64,000 bases of DNA from Paenibacillus amylolyticus (lineage in GTDB: Bacteria > Bacillota > Bacilli > Paenibacillales > Paenibacillaceae): NCBI RefSeq assembly GCF_029689945.1, contig NZ_CP121451.1, positions 1,116,001-1,180,000 on the forward strand, in the 5' to 3' direction. Shown one piece after another: positions 9,742 to 19,140 of the stretch. The position numbers and the translations under genes are program-made. The notes below the pieces were generated by a model. It saw only the letters and a list, made by a program, of their open reading frames with translations. It was not told the origin of the DNA and ran no database searches. Position 1 is the first letter of the stretch. Each line of letters opens with the position of its first letter.

Positions 9742-11331
9742 ATGCTTGATTCTAATTCCAATCGGCTGGCACATTGCACAACAATCATAGATTTGGCCAA
9801 AGTATTATCTGAACAATCCAGTCTGCAGTTGGAGTACACTTCTCTCATTTTGGTGACGGATGGTCATATGACGTTATTTATGAATGGACATGAAGAGCAC
9901 ATTATATTTGGTCATGTCATGATGGTGAAGAAGGGCTCTAACATCCAGCTCTCCAATACATATCATCCTGATTTTTCAGGTTATATTATCGGTTTCCATA
10001 TATATGATACATCAATGCAAACACTATCTGATTACAGTGTAGATACGTGGGCGGGCTACAATGTTCAGAAAGTACCTGAGATCGTCGTAGCGGATACGCG
10101 AATCGCAATCGCTGAAGTTATGGAACAGCCGAATGTAACGATGAAGCAATTCATTTTATACAACCTGCTCAAAGAGCTGAAACAAGAAAGACCATCCGAG
10201 GACTACACCCTGGAACAACGGTTAGAGCGTACGGTTATTTACATGCAGCAAAAGTATGCTCATATGATTACAAGGGAGAAGCTCGCAGCGATAGCCGGAT
10301 ACAGCCCAGCGTATTATTCAAGGCAATTTAACCGGCTATATCAAAGAACACCAATCGATTATTTAATTCGTTATCGTATCTTTCGTGCTCAAGAAATGCT
10401 GCTAGCAACCGGGGATTTATCCAAAAATATTGCCAAAAAAGTAGGCTTCGATGATGCGCAATACTTCAATCGCCAGTTTAAACGGATTGTTGGCAGGCCG
10501 CCCAAGCAATTCAAACAGTTCATATCCGATTACCGGATGTGTTTTCTCTCATCTGCCCATGCCGAGATTGCCATCGCCTTAGGGGTCATCCCCCATAGTG
10601 TGACCGTTGTCAAATCCTTAATGCCGCAATACCAGCAAGATCTGTTTCAACAACATCGTGTAACCCTGTTAGAAATACCTCAGTACGTCCTGCAAAAAGA
10701 CATGATTGTCCAACAACAACCTGATTTGATTATCGGTGATCAGCTAACGGAGGATATGAAACAACAGCTTCGAACCACTGCCTCCGTTATAACCAGACTG
10801 CCTCAGGACTTGAATACGGTCATTCAAGCCTTCGGTGAATGGTTTAACAAAAGAGGTCAAGCAAGACAGCTTGTTCAAGACCTGACTGAACAAGTAGATG
10901 CGTTAAAGAACAACATCCAGAAGCATATTGAGAGCGACTCTACTGTACTCCATTTGCGGGTAGAAGAGTCCGGTTACCGGTATGTGGGTAAATCTTCTAG
11001 TGAATCTGCGTCCCTTCTATACAATGAATTAGGACTACAGATGCCGGAGATATTCCGCACCAACGAGAGAGGCTTCAATACGTGTTCATTGGAACAGTTG
11101 GAAGAAGCCAATCCGACATACCTATTTGTTGAGAAACGGATTATGGATTACTACAGTGCAGACCTAAGTCTATCTAAGCTCCAAGCCAGTCAGCAATGGG
11201 CTAACCTGGATGCGGTAAAAAACCAGCGGGTCTTCTATGTGGATACAGGCTTATGGATTAACAATTGCAGTGCCTTTGGGAAAAGGAAAATCATACAACA
11301 GATTGAGCAGGCTGTGCTCCATGGAGTGTAG
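9742..11331 (+). CDS. AraC-family regulator fused to a siderophore-binding domain (Btr-like)
   Basis: A 529-aa cytoplasmic activator. An N-terminal cupin-like sensor region is followed by an AraC HTH pair (~residues 150-255; YSPAYYSRQFNRLYQ and IAKKVGFDDAQYFNRQF). A C-terminal helical-backbone metal-receptor domain follows (~265-529), of the type normally found in exported FeuA-like binding proteins. In B. subtilis Btr this domain senses ferri-bacillibactin in the cytoplasm and activates feuABC. The neighbouring gene encodes an exported protein with the same fold, which it probably activates. There is a good AAGGAG site before the ATG. Confidence 0.88.
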   Translation: MLDSNSNRLAHCTTIIDLAKVLSEQSSLQLEYTSLILVTDGHMTLFMNGHEEHIIFGHVMMVKKGSNIQLSNTYHPDFSGYIIGFHIYDTSMQTLSDYSVDTWAGYNVQKVPEIVVADTRIAIAEVMEQPNVTMKQFILYNLLKELKQERPSEDYTLEQRLERTVIYMQQKYAHMITREKLAAIAGYSPAYYSRQFNRLYQRTPIDYLIRYRIFRAQEMLLATGDLSKNIAKKVGFDDAQYFNRQFKRIVGRPPKQFKQFISDYRMCFLSSAHAEIAIALGVIPHSVTVVKSLMPQYQQDLFQQHRVTLLEIPQYVLQKDMIVQQQPDLIIGDQLTEDMKQQLRTTASVITRLPQDLNTVIQAFGEWFNKRGQARQLVQDLTEQVDALKNNIQKHIESDSTVLHLRVEESGYRYVGKSSSESASLLYNELGLQMPEIFRTNERGFNTCSLEQLEEANPTYLFVEKRIMDYYSADLSLSKLQASQQWANLDAVKNQRVFYVDTGLWINNCSAFGKRKIIQQIEQAVLHGV

Positions 11332-11407
11332 CGAAGGTCACAATAATCTACTTTTTACGACACTTTCCGCTATAGTAGGTTTACTCATTATTCTTTATAA
11401 TTTGATA

Positions 11408-11424
11408 TTGATAATCATTATCAA
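11408..11424. promoter_or_regulatory. Fur box upstream of the iron-binding lipoprotein
   Basis: TTGATAATCATTATCAA is a perfect palindrome matching the core TGATAATNATTATCA of Bacillus Fur operators. It sits 25 bases before the ATG at 11449, so repression of this gene and the reductase behind it by iron is expected. Confidence 0.85.
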
Positions 11425-11448
11425 ATAAACAAAAGGGGTTATAATGTA

Positions 11449-12431
11449 ATGAGAAAAACCATGCTGTATATCATTTTCACACTAGTGGTGTTAACCTTGG
11501 CTGCTTGCTCGACGACCAATCAAGGTGACGGAAATGAAGTAAAGGTGACAGCCGAGGCAACCGGTAATGAGCCTACCACACGTGTTGTCCAAGATGTTTT
11601 TGGAGATGTAACGATACCTATCGAGCCTAAAAATTTGCTGGTTCTCAGTTCCAATTATGCCGAAAACTTAATTGAACTCGGCGTAATACCGAGTGCAGTT
11701 ACGCTTGTCGAAGAAATAGAGCCTGAATATCGTCCGAAACTATTCACTGATCATCAGGTTAAAATGATTCCAGTAGAGCAATATGAGGATAATTTTGAAC
11801 TCATTCTTGAGGAAGCACCAGATCTAATTATCGCTGAAGGTGGGGCAGTGGATGCTAAGAAGTATGAAGCACTCAGTAAAATCGCGCCTACGGTTGCTGT
11901 TGAGGCTGGCGTTGCCATCGAAGAGTACGTGCCTGTACTTGGAAAGCTTTTTAATAAAGAGAAAGAGGCCGAAGCGGCGCTTCAGGAGTACAGCGACAAA
12001 GTAGAAGCAACAAAAGAAAAAATCCAAAATGCGATAGGTGACGAAAAAATCCTCGTCATACGGGTAGAACAGAAGCAATATCGTGTATTAGGCACGGAAA
12101 AGGGCAGCCCAGGCAGTGATATGCTTTACCACAAACTTGGATTAAAGATACCAACGGTCCTAGCAGATAATAAGGATTGGTTCACACCGATGTCCTTAGA
12201 GATTTTACCTGAGCTGGATGCAGATCATATATTTGTGGAACAACGCCAAATGCAAAATTACAGTAGCGACCAGTCCATGAAAGATCTAGAGAATAGCCCT
12301 CTATGGAAGGGAATGGATGCTGTAAAAAAAGGACATGTATATCCGCTTAAACAGCAGATTTTGTTGTCGGTGAAGGTCTGGTAGGGACGCCGTTATTCAT
12401 GGATTACTTAATAGAGAAGCTGGTGAAATAG
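11449..12431 (+). CDS. iron-siderophore ABC transporter substrate-binding lipoprotein (frameshifted near 3' end)
   Basis: Exported lipoprotein of the FeuA/FhuD type that captures ferric siderophores outside the membrane. MRKTMLYIIFTLVVLT leads to the lipobox LAAC. The frame ends early at 12384 (…KQQILLSVKVW). One base missing near 12352-12357 restores DFVVGEGLVGTPLF and a natural end, LIEKLVK, at 12431 (327 aa). The stop abuts the ATG of the reductase. No permease or ATPase is adjacent, so it must share a transporter, perhaps the operon at 28-32 kb. Strong AAAAGGGG site; Fur box upstream. Confidence 0.85.
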
Positions 12432-13478
12432 ATGAAGCGAGATATCTATGATGTCATTATCATCGGCGGGGGCCCTGCTGGCATGTATGCTGCTTTTTAT
12501 AGCGGAATGCGTGAAATGAAAACCAAGATTATTGAGGCAAAACATGAACTGGGTGGATTTATGCGTACATACCCGGAGAAGCTCGTTTGGGATGTAGGTG
12601 GAATTGAGCCTGTTCGCTGCGAGAGTATTATTCAATCATTGATAACGCAAGCCAAAACCTTTGACCCCACCATCGTATATGGACAAGAAGTGATTGGGAT
12701 GGAAAAGGATGATGAAGGGATCTTCACCCTTACAGCTAAGACAGGTGAAATCCATTATTGCAAAACGATTATTTTAGCTACAGGGCGGGGTATTACTCAC
12801 ATTCAGAAATTAAGCGTTGAAGGCGCCAATCGTTACGAGCTGAACAACCTTCACTATACGGTAACGAATCTAAGCAGGTTTGAGGGTAAACGGGTATTAA
12901 TCTCTGGCGGAGGTGATTCGGCGGTTGACTGGGCGATTGAAATTGCTCATTTGGCCAAGGAAATATATGTCGTTCATCGGCGAGATGACTTTAGCGCCTT
13001 TGAATCCTCTGTAACCCGAATGAAGGCTGTAGCCAAAACGCTTGTGCCTTACACAGTAGCCCGCTTAAACGGCAATGGAAACAAGATTGAGTCAGTCACT
13101 GTAGAACACGTGGAATCCCAAGAGACGGCATCCATTGAAGTAGACGAGGTACTCGTCAATCATGGATTTGAACGGCATTTTGGCGGAGCCATATTGGAGT
13201 GGGGCCTGGCTTCGGAAGAGTGGGGAATTTCTGTCACACCCAAAATGTGTACGAGCATGCCTGGTATATTTGGTGCCGGGGACATTGTAACGAATGATGG
13301 GAAAGTAAGACTTATCGCAGGTGCTTTTAATGATGCGGTACTTGCTGTAAATAGTGCCAAACTGCACATCGACCCTACAGAATCGAAGATGGCGGGTGTT
13401 TCCTCCCATAATGATCGCTTCGCGGATAAAAATGATGAATTACTACAAATGAACAAAAAAGTCAATAGACAACTATAA
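12432..13478 (+). CDS. ferredoxin/flavodoxin--NADP+ reductase, thioredoxin-reductase-like (YcgT/YumC type)
   Basis: FAD enzyme that passes electrons from NADPH to ferredoxin, 348 aa. FAD-binding GGGPAGMYAA lies near residue 12, the NADPH-binding GGGDSAVDWA near 157, and the FAD closing motif GIFGAGDIVTNDGK near 275. The CxxC pair of true thioredoxin reductase is absent, as in type-2 FNRs. Being directly fused to a Fur-controlled siderophore-binding gene (start immediately after its stop) suggests it helps reduce and release siderophore iron; this role is inferred. Confidence 0.88.
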   Translation: MKRDIYDVIIIGGGPAGMYAAFYSGMREMKTKIIEAKHELGGFMRTYPEKLVWDVGGIEPVRCESIIQSLITQAKTFDPTIVYGQEVIGMEKDDEGIFTLTAKTGEIHYCKTIILATGRGITHIQKLSVEGANRYELNNLHYTVTNLSRFEGKRVLISGGGDSAVDWAIEIAHLAKEIYVVHRRDDFSAFESSVTRMKAVAKTLVPYTVARLNGNGNKIESVTVEHVESQETASIEVDEVLVNHGFERHFGGAILEWGLASEEWGISVTPKMCTSMPGIFGAGDIVTNDGKVRLIAGAFNDAVLAVNSAKLHIDPTESKMAGVSSHNDRFADKNDELLQMNKKVNRQL

Positions 13479-13529
13479 GAGAAGTAGAAAACACCAGTTG
13501 GATTTGAGAAAGATTACGCACAAAAATCA

Positions 13530-13572
13530 AGCCCTTATGTCCTCCTGTATTAGGAAGCGTAAGGGCTAATTT
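13530..13572 (+). terminator. terminator of the iron module
   Basis: AGCCCTTA/TAAGGGCT stem with further inner pairing (TCCT/AGGA), followed by AATTT. Confidence 0.65.
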
Positions 13573-13795
13573 GTGTTGACTGATAAACGATACTCCTCGC
13601 TAAAATTTGTCATAAACCATTCCTTCCATTCCTCACGCGTAATTTCATACTGCGTTTGTGCAGTAGTTGGATAAATTAAGTGTTCTATCAATCTCCCGAC
13701 TTTTTTACATCTATTTTATCTATTCTACGACTTTTATGAATTGAACTATGGTAAAATATCTCAGGATCTAAAATTGGAGAGGGGTTTTTTCATTC

Positions 13796-15919
13796 ATGTC
13801 TTGGAAAAAAGTTTTGGGGAAAAGCACATTGCGTGTAGCTACTGCTGCACTATTACTCACCCAGCTATTGGGCGCAGCAGGCTCCGTCTCTGCCGCAGGC
13901 AACGATGTAGAAGTACACTTGATTGGAATCAATGATTTCCACGGTCAGTTGGATACGACATCCATTGTGGGTGATAAGAAGGCAGGATCGGCTCCAATTC
14001 TAGCAACCTATCTCAAAGAAGCTCAAGCCAAATATGAACACTCCCTACTCTTCCATAATGGAGACTCTGTTGGTGCATCAGCTCCAGTCTCATCTATGGA
14101 TCGTGACGAGCCTACGATGGAATGGATGAACATGATGGGATTTGATGTAGGGTCTCTGGGTAATCATGAATTCGACCAAGGTATCGCTGCTTTGAAAGCA
14201 CAGATCTTTGGTGGCCTTGATCCAAAAGAAGGTAAAGTAACTCATGCTGGTGCAAAATTTGATTACGTCAATGCTAACGTCATTGATACCGCTACTGGCA
14301 AAACATTGATCCAGCCATATGTGATTAAAGAAGTAGGCGGCGTCAAAATTGGATTCATCGGATTAGTAACGAAGTCTACACCTGCCAAAGTATCCCCATC
14401 GGGTACCGCTGGTGTGCGTTTCTTAAGCGTAGAAGAAGAAGTCGAGGCCGTTAATAAATATGCGAAAGAGTTGCAAGATAAAGGTGTAGAAACGATCATC
14501 GTGTTGGCACATGATCCGGCAACGACCAAAGAAGGCGTGACTACTGGAGAAGCGGCTGATTTGGCGAAAGCTCTACCTGCAGATTCCCCGGTTGACGTTA
14601 TCGTTGCAGGCGACAATCACGCTTTGGCTAACGGTGAAGTGAATGGAAAGTTGATTGTTCAAGCCTATTCCTATGGTACGGCTTTTGAAGATATCAAATT
14701 GATGATTGACCCTGCTACGGGCGATGTAACTGAAAAATCAGCTACGGTTACAACGACTTTCCAAGAGGGTGTAAAAGAAGACCCTGAGACGTTGGCTATT
14801 ATCAAAAAATCATTGGACAAGCATCCTGAGCTAACGAAGCCAGTAGGTACAACAGATGGTTCTGTCACTCGTACAGATGCTTATAATAATGAAGCCCCTC
14901 TGGGAAATCTGATTGCCGATGCGATGCGTCAAGCAGACTTTGGTGATCAAGCAAGCGCTGCTGACTTTGCATTTATGAATCCAGGTGGTATTCGTGCGGA
15001 TCTGCCAGAAGGCGATGTAACCTTTGCTGATCTTGCGAAAATCCAACCGTTTGGCAATACATTGGTGAAACTGGAGCTGAATGGCGAACAGGTTAAAACC
15101 TTGTTGCAGCAGCAATGGGGAACCAATGCTGATGGTACACCTAATACCAAAACACTTCAAATCTCTGGTTTGAAATATACAGCGGATTTCAATAAGCCAG
15201 TCGCAGAGCGCATTACGGCTCTTAGTCTTGAAGATGGAACAACGATTGATCCTGCAAAAACATATACAGCTGTCGTCAACAACTTTATGGCTGCAGGTGG
15301 AGATAACTATAAAGTGCTGCTGGATGCTAAATCATCCTTGGCGGGCCCTATTGATCTGGATGTATTCTACCAATACATCGTAGAAACGTATAAAGGTGGC
15401 AGCATCGAAGCTAAGAAAGAAGCCCGTATCACAAACCTGGCTGCATCTACCGAGCCATCAGAAACACCTGTATCTACAGAGGTCATCTCTCGTGCTGAAT
15501 TTGTAATTGCGCTGGTAGACCTGTTGAAACTGAACAAAGTAACGACAGCACCTGCATTCAAGGATGTTGCTGCTAATGCTGCATATGCTGATGCGATTGC
15601 TGAAGCTACGCAAGCTGGATTCATTCAAGGTTACGGCGGCAACTTCTACCCGGAACGTGATATTACTTTGGAAGAAGCAGCGACGATTTTGGCAAAATTG
15701 GTGAACAGCCCGGCATCTGAAGCGAATGCGGCAACGATTATTGCTGCTTTTGAAGATGGTAAATCCGTGTCTGCTTACGCAATTAAGCCTATGGCAAAAT
15801 TGATTGACAAAGGTATTCTGGGTGGAACAGACAAAAAGTCGCTTCAACCTAAACAAGGTCTTACTACGAAAGATGCCAAAGCTTTAATTGAAAAGGTAGT
15901 TGCAGCTAAAGCTTCATAA
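13796..15919 (+). CDS. S-layer-anchored 5'-nucleotidase/metallophosphatase
   Basis: Secreted, wall-bound nucleotidase, 707 aa. A signal peptide of ~33 residues ends SVSAAG. The metallophosphatase domain carries the metal motifs NDFHGQ (~47), HNGDSVGAS, GNHEFDQG and AGDNHA. The 5'-nucleotidase C-terminal domain follows, with FMNPGGIRADLP and the substrate-stacking region NNFMAAGGDNY. The last ~150 residues hold S-layer homology repeats (AEATQAGFIQGYGG…YPERDITLEEAATILAKL and a second, GILGGTDKKSLQPKQGLT) that attach it to pyruvylated wall polymer. It likely scavenges phosphate and nucleosides. GAGAGGGG precedes the ATG. Confidence 0.93.
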   Translation: MSWKKVLGKSTLRVATAALLLTQLLGAAGSVSAAGNDVEVHLIGINDFHGQLDTTSIVGDKKAGSAPILATYLKEAQAKYEHSLLFHNGDSVGASAPVSSMDRDEPTMEWMNMMGFDVGSLGNHEFDQGIAALKAQIFGGLDPKEGKVTHAGAKFDYVNANVIDTATGKTLIQPYVIKEVGGVKIGFIGLVTKSTPAKVSPSGTAGVRFLSVEEEVEAVNKYAKELQDKGVETIIVLAHDPATTKEGVTTGEAADLAKALPADSPVDVIVAGDNHALANGEVNGKLIVQAYSYGTAFEDIKLMIDPATGDVTEKSATVTTTFQEGVKEDPETLAIIKKSLDKHPELTKPVGTTDGSVTRTDAYNNEAPLGNLIADAMRQADFGDQASAADFAFMNPGGIRADLPEGDVTFADLAKIQPFGNTLVKLELNGEQVKTLLQQQWGTNADGTPNTKTLQISGLKYTADFNKPVAERITALSLEDGTTIDPAKTYTAVVNNFMAAGGDNYKVLLDAKSSLAGPIDLDVFYQYIVETYKGGSIEAKKEARITNLAASTEPSETPVSTEVISRAEFVIALVDLLKLNKVTTAPAFKDVAANAAYADAIAEATQAGFIQGYGGNFYPERDITLEEAATILAKLVNSPASEANAATIIAAFEDGKSVSAYAIKPMAKLIDKGILGGTDKKSLQPKQGLTTKDAKALIEKVVAAKAS

Positions 15920-15959
15920 TGTTGAACTTCATGTATTCATAATAATTATCAATTAAATA

Positions 15960-16006
15960 AACGACGAGGTCCCTTAGATGAAGGAGAAGGGACCTCGTCG
16001 TTTTTA
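15960..16006. terminator. strong bidirectional terminator
   Basis: Perfect 15-bp stem ACGACGAGGTCCCTT/AAGGGACCTCGTCGT followed by TTTTT, shared by the nucleotidase and the convergent PadR gene. Confidence 0.9.
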
Positions 16007-16009
16007 AGT

Positions 16010-16546
16010 TTATTTGTGAGAATAAGTTATGATTTTTTCCAGCCATTGAATGATTAACATCTCGCGTTGAATTGCATAATCCAACACCAGATAATCTCCG
16101 AAATGCTCACTGTCCGCAGAAGGAATTTGACTATATCTTTCTTTTTTGTGTTGAAGATGTGTTAGTCGTTCCTGATGCTGAATCAGTTGATGATCCACCA
16201 GCTGTAATCGGGTTGCAGCATCAAGATGATGAGAGAAATACATTCGAAGCCGAAATACGTCTTTGGGCGTGGGTTCAATAGGCTCTTCTTTTTTCAACCA
16301 TTGAACAAAATCAAGCTTGCCTTTTTCCGTAATGGAATACAGCTTTTTCTCCAGAATTTCTCCACTAATTTGAATCTCGTATACAATCAGTTCCTCGCTC
16401 AACAATTTTTTCAACTCAGGATATATCTGACTGTGCTTTGCAGTCCAAAATTCACCCAAATCCTTACTAAACTCTTTGCCTATATCGTAACCAGTCATGG
16501 GTTCCTTAGACAACAAACCTAATATTGCATATTTTAAAGTTCTCAT
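16010..16546 (-). CDS. PadR-family transcriptional regulator
   Basis: DNA-binding repressor of 178 aa. An N-terminal winged helix (MRTLKYAILGLLSKEPMTGYDIG, then HSQIYPELKKL as recognition helix) is followed by a C-terminal Vir_act_alpha_C helical dimerisation domain. The ATG at 16546 is taken because AGAAGG sits ~8 bases before it; the GTG three codons earlier overlaps that site. It is divergent from an MFS transporter, which it may control. Confidence 0.88.
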   Translation of the reverse strand: MRTLKYAILGLLSKEPMTGYDIGKEFSKDLGEFWTAKHSQIYPELKKLLSEELIVYEIQISGEILEKKLYSITEKGKLDFVQWLKKEEPIEPTPKDVFRLRMYFSHHLDAATRLQLVDHQLIQHQERLTHLQHKKERYSQIPSADSEHFGDYLVLDYAIQREMLIIQWLEKIITYSHK

Positions 16547-16763
16547 AAGGCTCACCTTCTCTAGATAAATACGTATGAATCTTGTAATTATAACATAACC
16601 AGCAAGTGAACCTTAATATAGATACAGATTTAAACTAACACGTTAATCAATTCATATAAGTATGTACATGTTTTCATTGATATGATTTTTTGCCTGTGGT
16701 ACTATTTAACTCGAAAGATAGTGAATTAATTCACAATATAAACATGAGGGAGAAAAGATCTCA

Positions 16764-18030
16764 GTGGAACTGACAAAAAGAGATGGATTATTCTGATTGC
16801 AAGCTGTTTTATCAATCTGTGTATCGGCTCTATTTACGCATGGAGTGTATTTGCTGCACCAATGGCAGAGTATTTGAGCGGCATTACAGGACGTCTTTTA
16901 ACTCCGGGGGATTTGGCTATTGCCTTTACAATCTGCAATTCTGTAGGGCCAATTACGATGATTTCCGGTGGATGGATTAATGACAGGTTTGGACCGAAGA
17001 AAGTCATTTTGATTGGAGGCTTGTTGTTTGGGGGCGGCATGATTCTGTCCGGATTTGCAACGTCTGTAGGATTTCTGGTGTTTGCTTATGGGATCGTACT
17101 CGGCTTGGGAACAGGGATGGTTTATGGGTGCACCATTAGTAACTCAATCAAGTTTTTCCCGGATAAACGCGGACTGGTCGGCGGTGTAACAACGGCTGCG
17201 TATGGATTAAGTTCTGTTATTATTCCTCCGATTGCCAATGCTTTTATCAGTAATTCTGGGGTAACCTCCGCATTCTTTATTACGGGTACTTCATTTCTTG
17301 TCATTGTATGTGCCGCATCTTTCTTTATTGAGAAATGCCCATCCGATTTTGTTCCGTCAGGCTGGACACCTAAGACAGTCAACGTTAATTCATCTTTAAA
17401 AGCAGATAAGAACTGGAAGGGGATGCTAGCAAGCCCGCTGTTTTACGTCATGATTCTGATCTTAATAAGCGGAGCTTTTGCTGGTCTGATGTGTACATCG
17501 CAAGCATCACCTATAGCTCAGAAAATGGTAGGTCTTTCTGCCGCTGCTGCGACAACCGTTGTTTCTGTCTTGGCTCTGTTTAACACGGGAGGACGCATCC
17601 TTGCGGGATATATTTCCGATAAAATTGGTCGAATCAATACGCTGGCCGTCGCTTCGCTTTTATCGGTAGCAGGACTCGTCTTGCTGTATTTATCAGGCGG
17701 CAGCAATGTTGTGACATTTTATATCGGTATCTCTGCCATTGGATTGAGCTTTGGCTCCCTGATGGGAGTATTCCCGGATTTACAGCCGATCAGTTTGGAG
17801 CCAAAAATAATAGTGTGAATTATGGAATTATGTTTATTGGATTCGCAATAGCAGGATATTTCGGGCCTTCGATTATGAGAAATGTATTCAGTGCAGACGG
17901 GAGTTATCAAAGAGCCTTTGTCATTGCAGCCATTCTGGGGTTGTCCGGATTTATTCTCACCTTTGTATATAAGTGGGTCGTCAAGTATCAGGAGAGAGCA
18001 GCTCATAAGAATCAGAAGGTCATCATCTGA
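16764..18030 (+). CDS. OFA-family MFS transporter (two frameshifts)
   Basis: Twelve-helix inner-membrane carrier related to the oxalate/formate antiporter (YhjX) group; the substrate is unknown. The reconstructed start is GTG at 16764 (VELTKKRWIILIASC) after adding one A to the A5 run at 16775-16779. The helix-1 motif IGSIYAWSVFAAPM and the loop GGWINDRFGPKK are typical. The middle frame ends at 17818. One more G at ~17776 restores VFPGFTADQFGAKN, joining to NYGIMFIGFAIAGYFGP and a stop at 18030 (422 aa). Both indels are in homopolymers, so the gene is probably intact in the organism. Confidence 0.85.
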
Positions 18031-18036
18031 AGTTTA

Positions 18037-18083
18037 CGATATATCTGCTATGGCGTACGTTCTTTACATGGCCATGGGGTGAA
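18037..18083 (+). repeat. 47-bp near-copy of cellulose-synthase-like coding sequence
   Basis: This segment matches 22650-22696 at 44 of 47 positions. At 22650 the sequence encodes an early membrane helix (IYLIWRTFFTLPWGE) of the glycosyltransferase. Here it lies just past the MFS stop and encodes the same peptide with changes before a TAG. Sequence on both sides is unrelated. Confidence 0.75.
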
Positions 18084-18098
18084 TAGTAGAACAGAAAA

Positions 18099-18148
18099 AC
18101 ACATCCAATTGGGAGTATGCTATATCCCCATGCAGGATGTGTTTTTTT
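18099..18148 (+). terminator. terminator of the MFS gene
   Basis: ACACATCC/GGATGTGT stem with a long loop, followed by seven T. Confidence 0.7.
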
Positions 18149-18226
18149 AAATAAGGAAGCAGACATTTTTGATCATATGATGAGGTTAAATCGACAAAAT
18201 GATGTTTCTATGATAGGGTGGAGGCA

Positions 18227-18279
18227 TCCCATAGGCATTCTACTCTTCGGAGTAGAGTGCCTTCATGTATATTATGGGA
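18227..18279 (+). other. two-tier RNA hairpin with UUCG tetraloop upstream of ctc
   Basis: Inner stem AGGCATTCTACTC/GAGTAGAGTGCCT closes on TTCG. An outer TCCCATA/TATGGGA pairing encloses it. No T-run follows, so it may be a leader structure or a weak terminator. Confidence 0.55.
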
Positions 18280-18335
18280 GCTTACATTAAATGTATTTTA
18301 AATTCAATTGGAACGGTTATGGAGGTGGTGATGCT

Positions 18336-18422
18336 ATGTTTCTCTCTTTAGCCCCAACAGGGGATGGTTGGATGAGTATAAAAAATGTGAAAATATCATT
18401 GAATAAAGAGGAGCGAACATAG
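18336..18422 (+). CDS. 28-residue upstream ORF ahead of ctc
   Basis: MFLSLAPTGDGWMSIK… has a very strong ribosome site (GGAGGTGGTG, ending 6 bases before the ATG) and stops one base before the ctc ATG. Its last codons contain the ctc ribosome site (GAGGAG). Translating it would therefore affect ctc initiation. It matches no family I know. It could be a leader peptide or chance, but the site strength argues for translation. Confidence 0.45.
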   Translation: MFLSLAPTGDGWMSIKNVKISLNKEERT

Positions 18423-18423
18423 C

Positions 18424-18969
18424 ATGACTACTACTTTTCAAGCGGAGAACCGCATTCCATTAAATTCTTCCCGACTTAGGGATCTACGTAAATCCGGGCG
18501 TTTGCCAGGCGTTGTCTTTGGCAGAAAGACGGACAATCAGATGATTCATATTCCAACGATAGAATTTCAAAAATGGTTGAAGCAAGGAGCATCTGGTTTT
18601 ATTGAATTGCAGTTTGAAGACAAAGACGCATTGACCGTACTGTTGGAAGACCTCCAACGTGATCCGGTTACCCGGGATTTGCTTCATGTGGATTTTCAAC
18701 AGGTGCAAACGAATGAGATCATGCGCACTAAAATTCCCGTCAAGTTCAACGGCACACCGATTGGCACAAAACAGGGCGGAGTCGTGCAAGTTCAATTAGC
18801 TTCTATTGAAGTGGAGGCCTTGCCGAGACACTTGCCAACGTCGATTGAATTTGACATTAGTACGATGGAACTTGGAGAAACGCTTCATGTACGTGATGCA
18901 ACGTTTGCTTCAGATGTAACAGTGATCTCTGAGGGAAATGAGTCTCTTCTCTCTGTAGTTAAACCTTAA
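18424..18969 (+). CDS. ctc: 50S ribosomal protein L25/general stress protein Ctc
   Basis: Binds 5S rRNA in the large subunit; in B. subtilis Ctc is stress-induced. It is 181 aa: an N-terminal L25 beta-barrel (LRKSGRLPGVVFGRK, DLLHVDFQQV) plus the C-terminal TL5-type domain (IPVKFNGTPIG…VEALPRHLPTSIEFDIS). It is slightly shorter than the ~205-aa relatives. AAAGAGGAG precedes the ATG. No obvious sigma-B promoter was found. Confidence 0.92.
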   Translation: MTTTFQAENRIPLNSSRLRDLRKSGRLPGVVFGRKTDNQMIHIPTIEFQKWLKQGASGFIELQFEDKDALTVLLEDLQRDPVTRDLLHVDFQQVQTNEIMRTKIPVKFNGTPIGTKQGGVVQVQLASIEVEALPRHLPTSIEFDISTMELGETLHVRDATFASDVTVISEGNESLLSVVKP

Positions 18970-19140
18970 CGATACCGAGTATGAACTATTAGATAAGTCA
19001 AAATTAGCCGTACAGATAATAATCTGTACGGTTAATTTGTGCTTTCATTCGCCAAATTCAGGTGTAAAGGAGGTAGACTCAGGACAGGTGACCACTATAA
19101 TGGAAATAAGATACATGTAGAGGGCGGTGGGCGAAAAGAA

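Noticed and set aside
15930..15957. Possible Fur box after the nucleotidase gene
   Set aside because: Only half of the palindrome (AATAATTATCA) is present, and it precedes a terminator rather than a gene.
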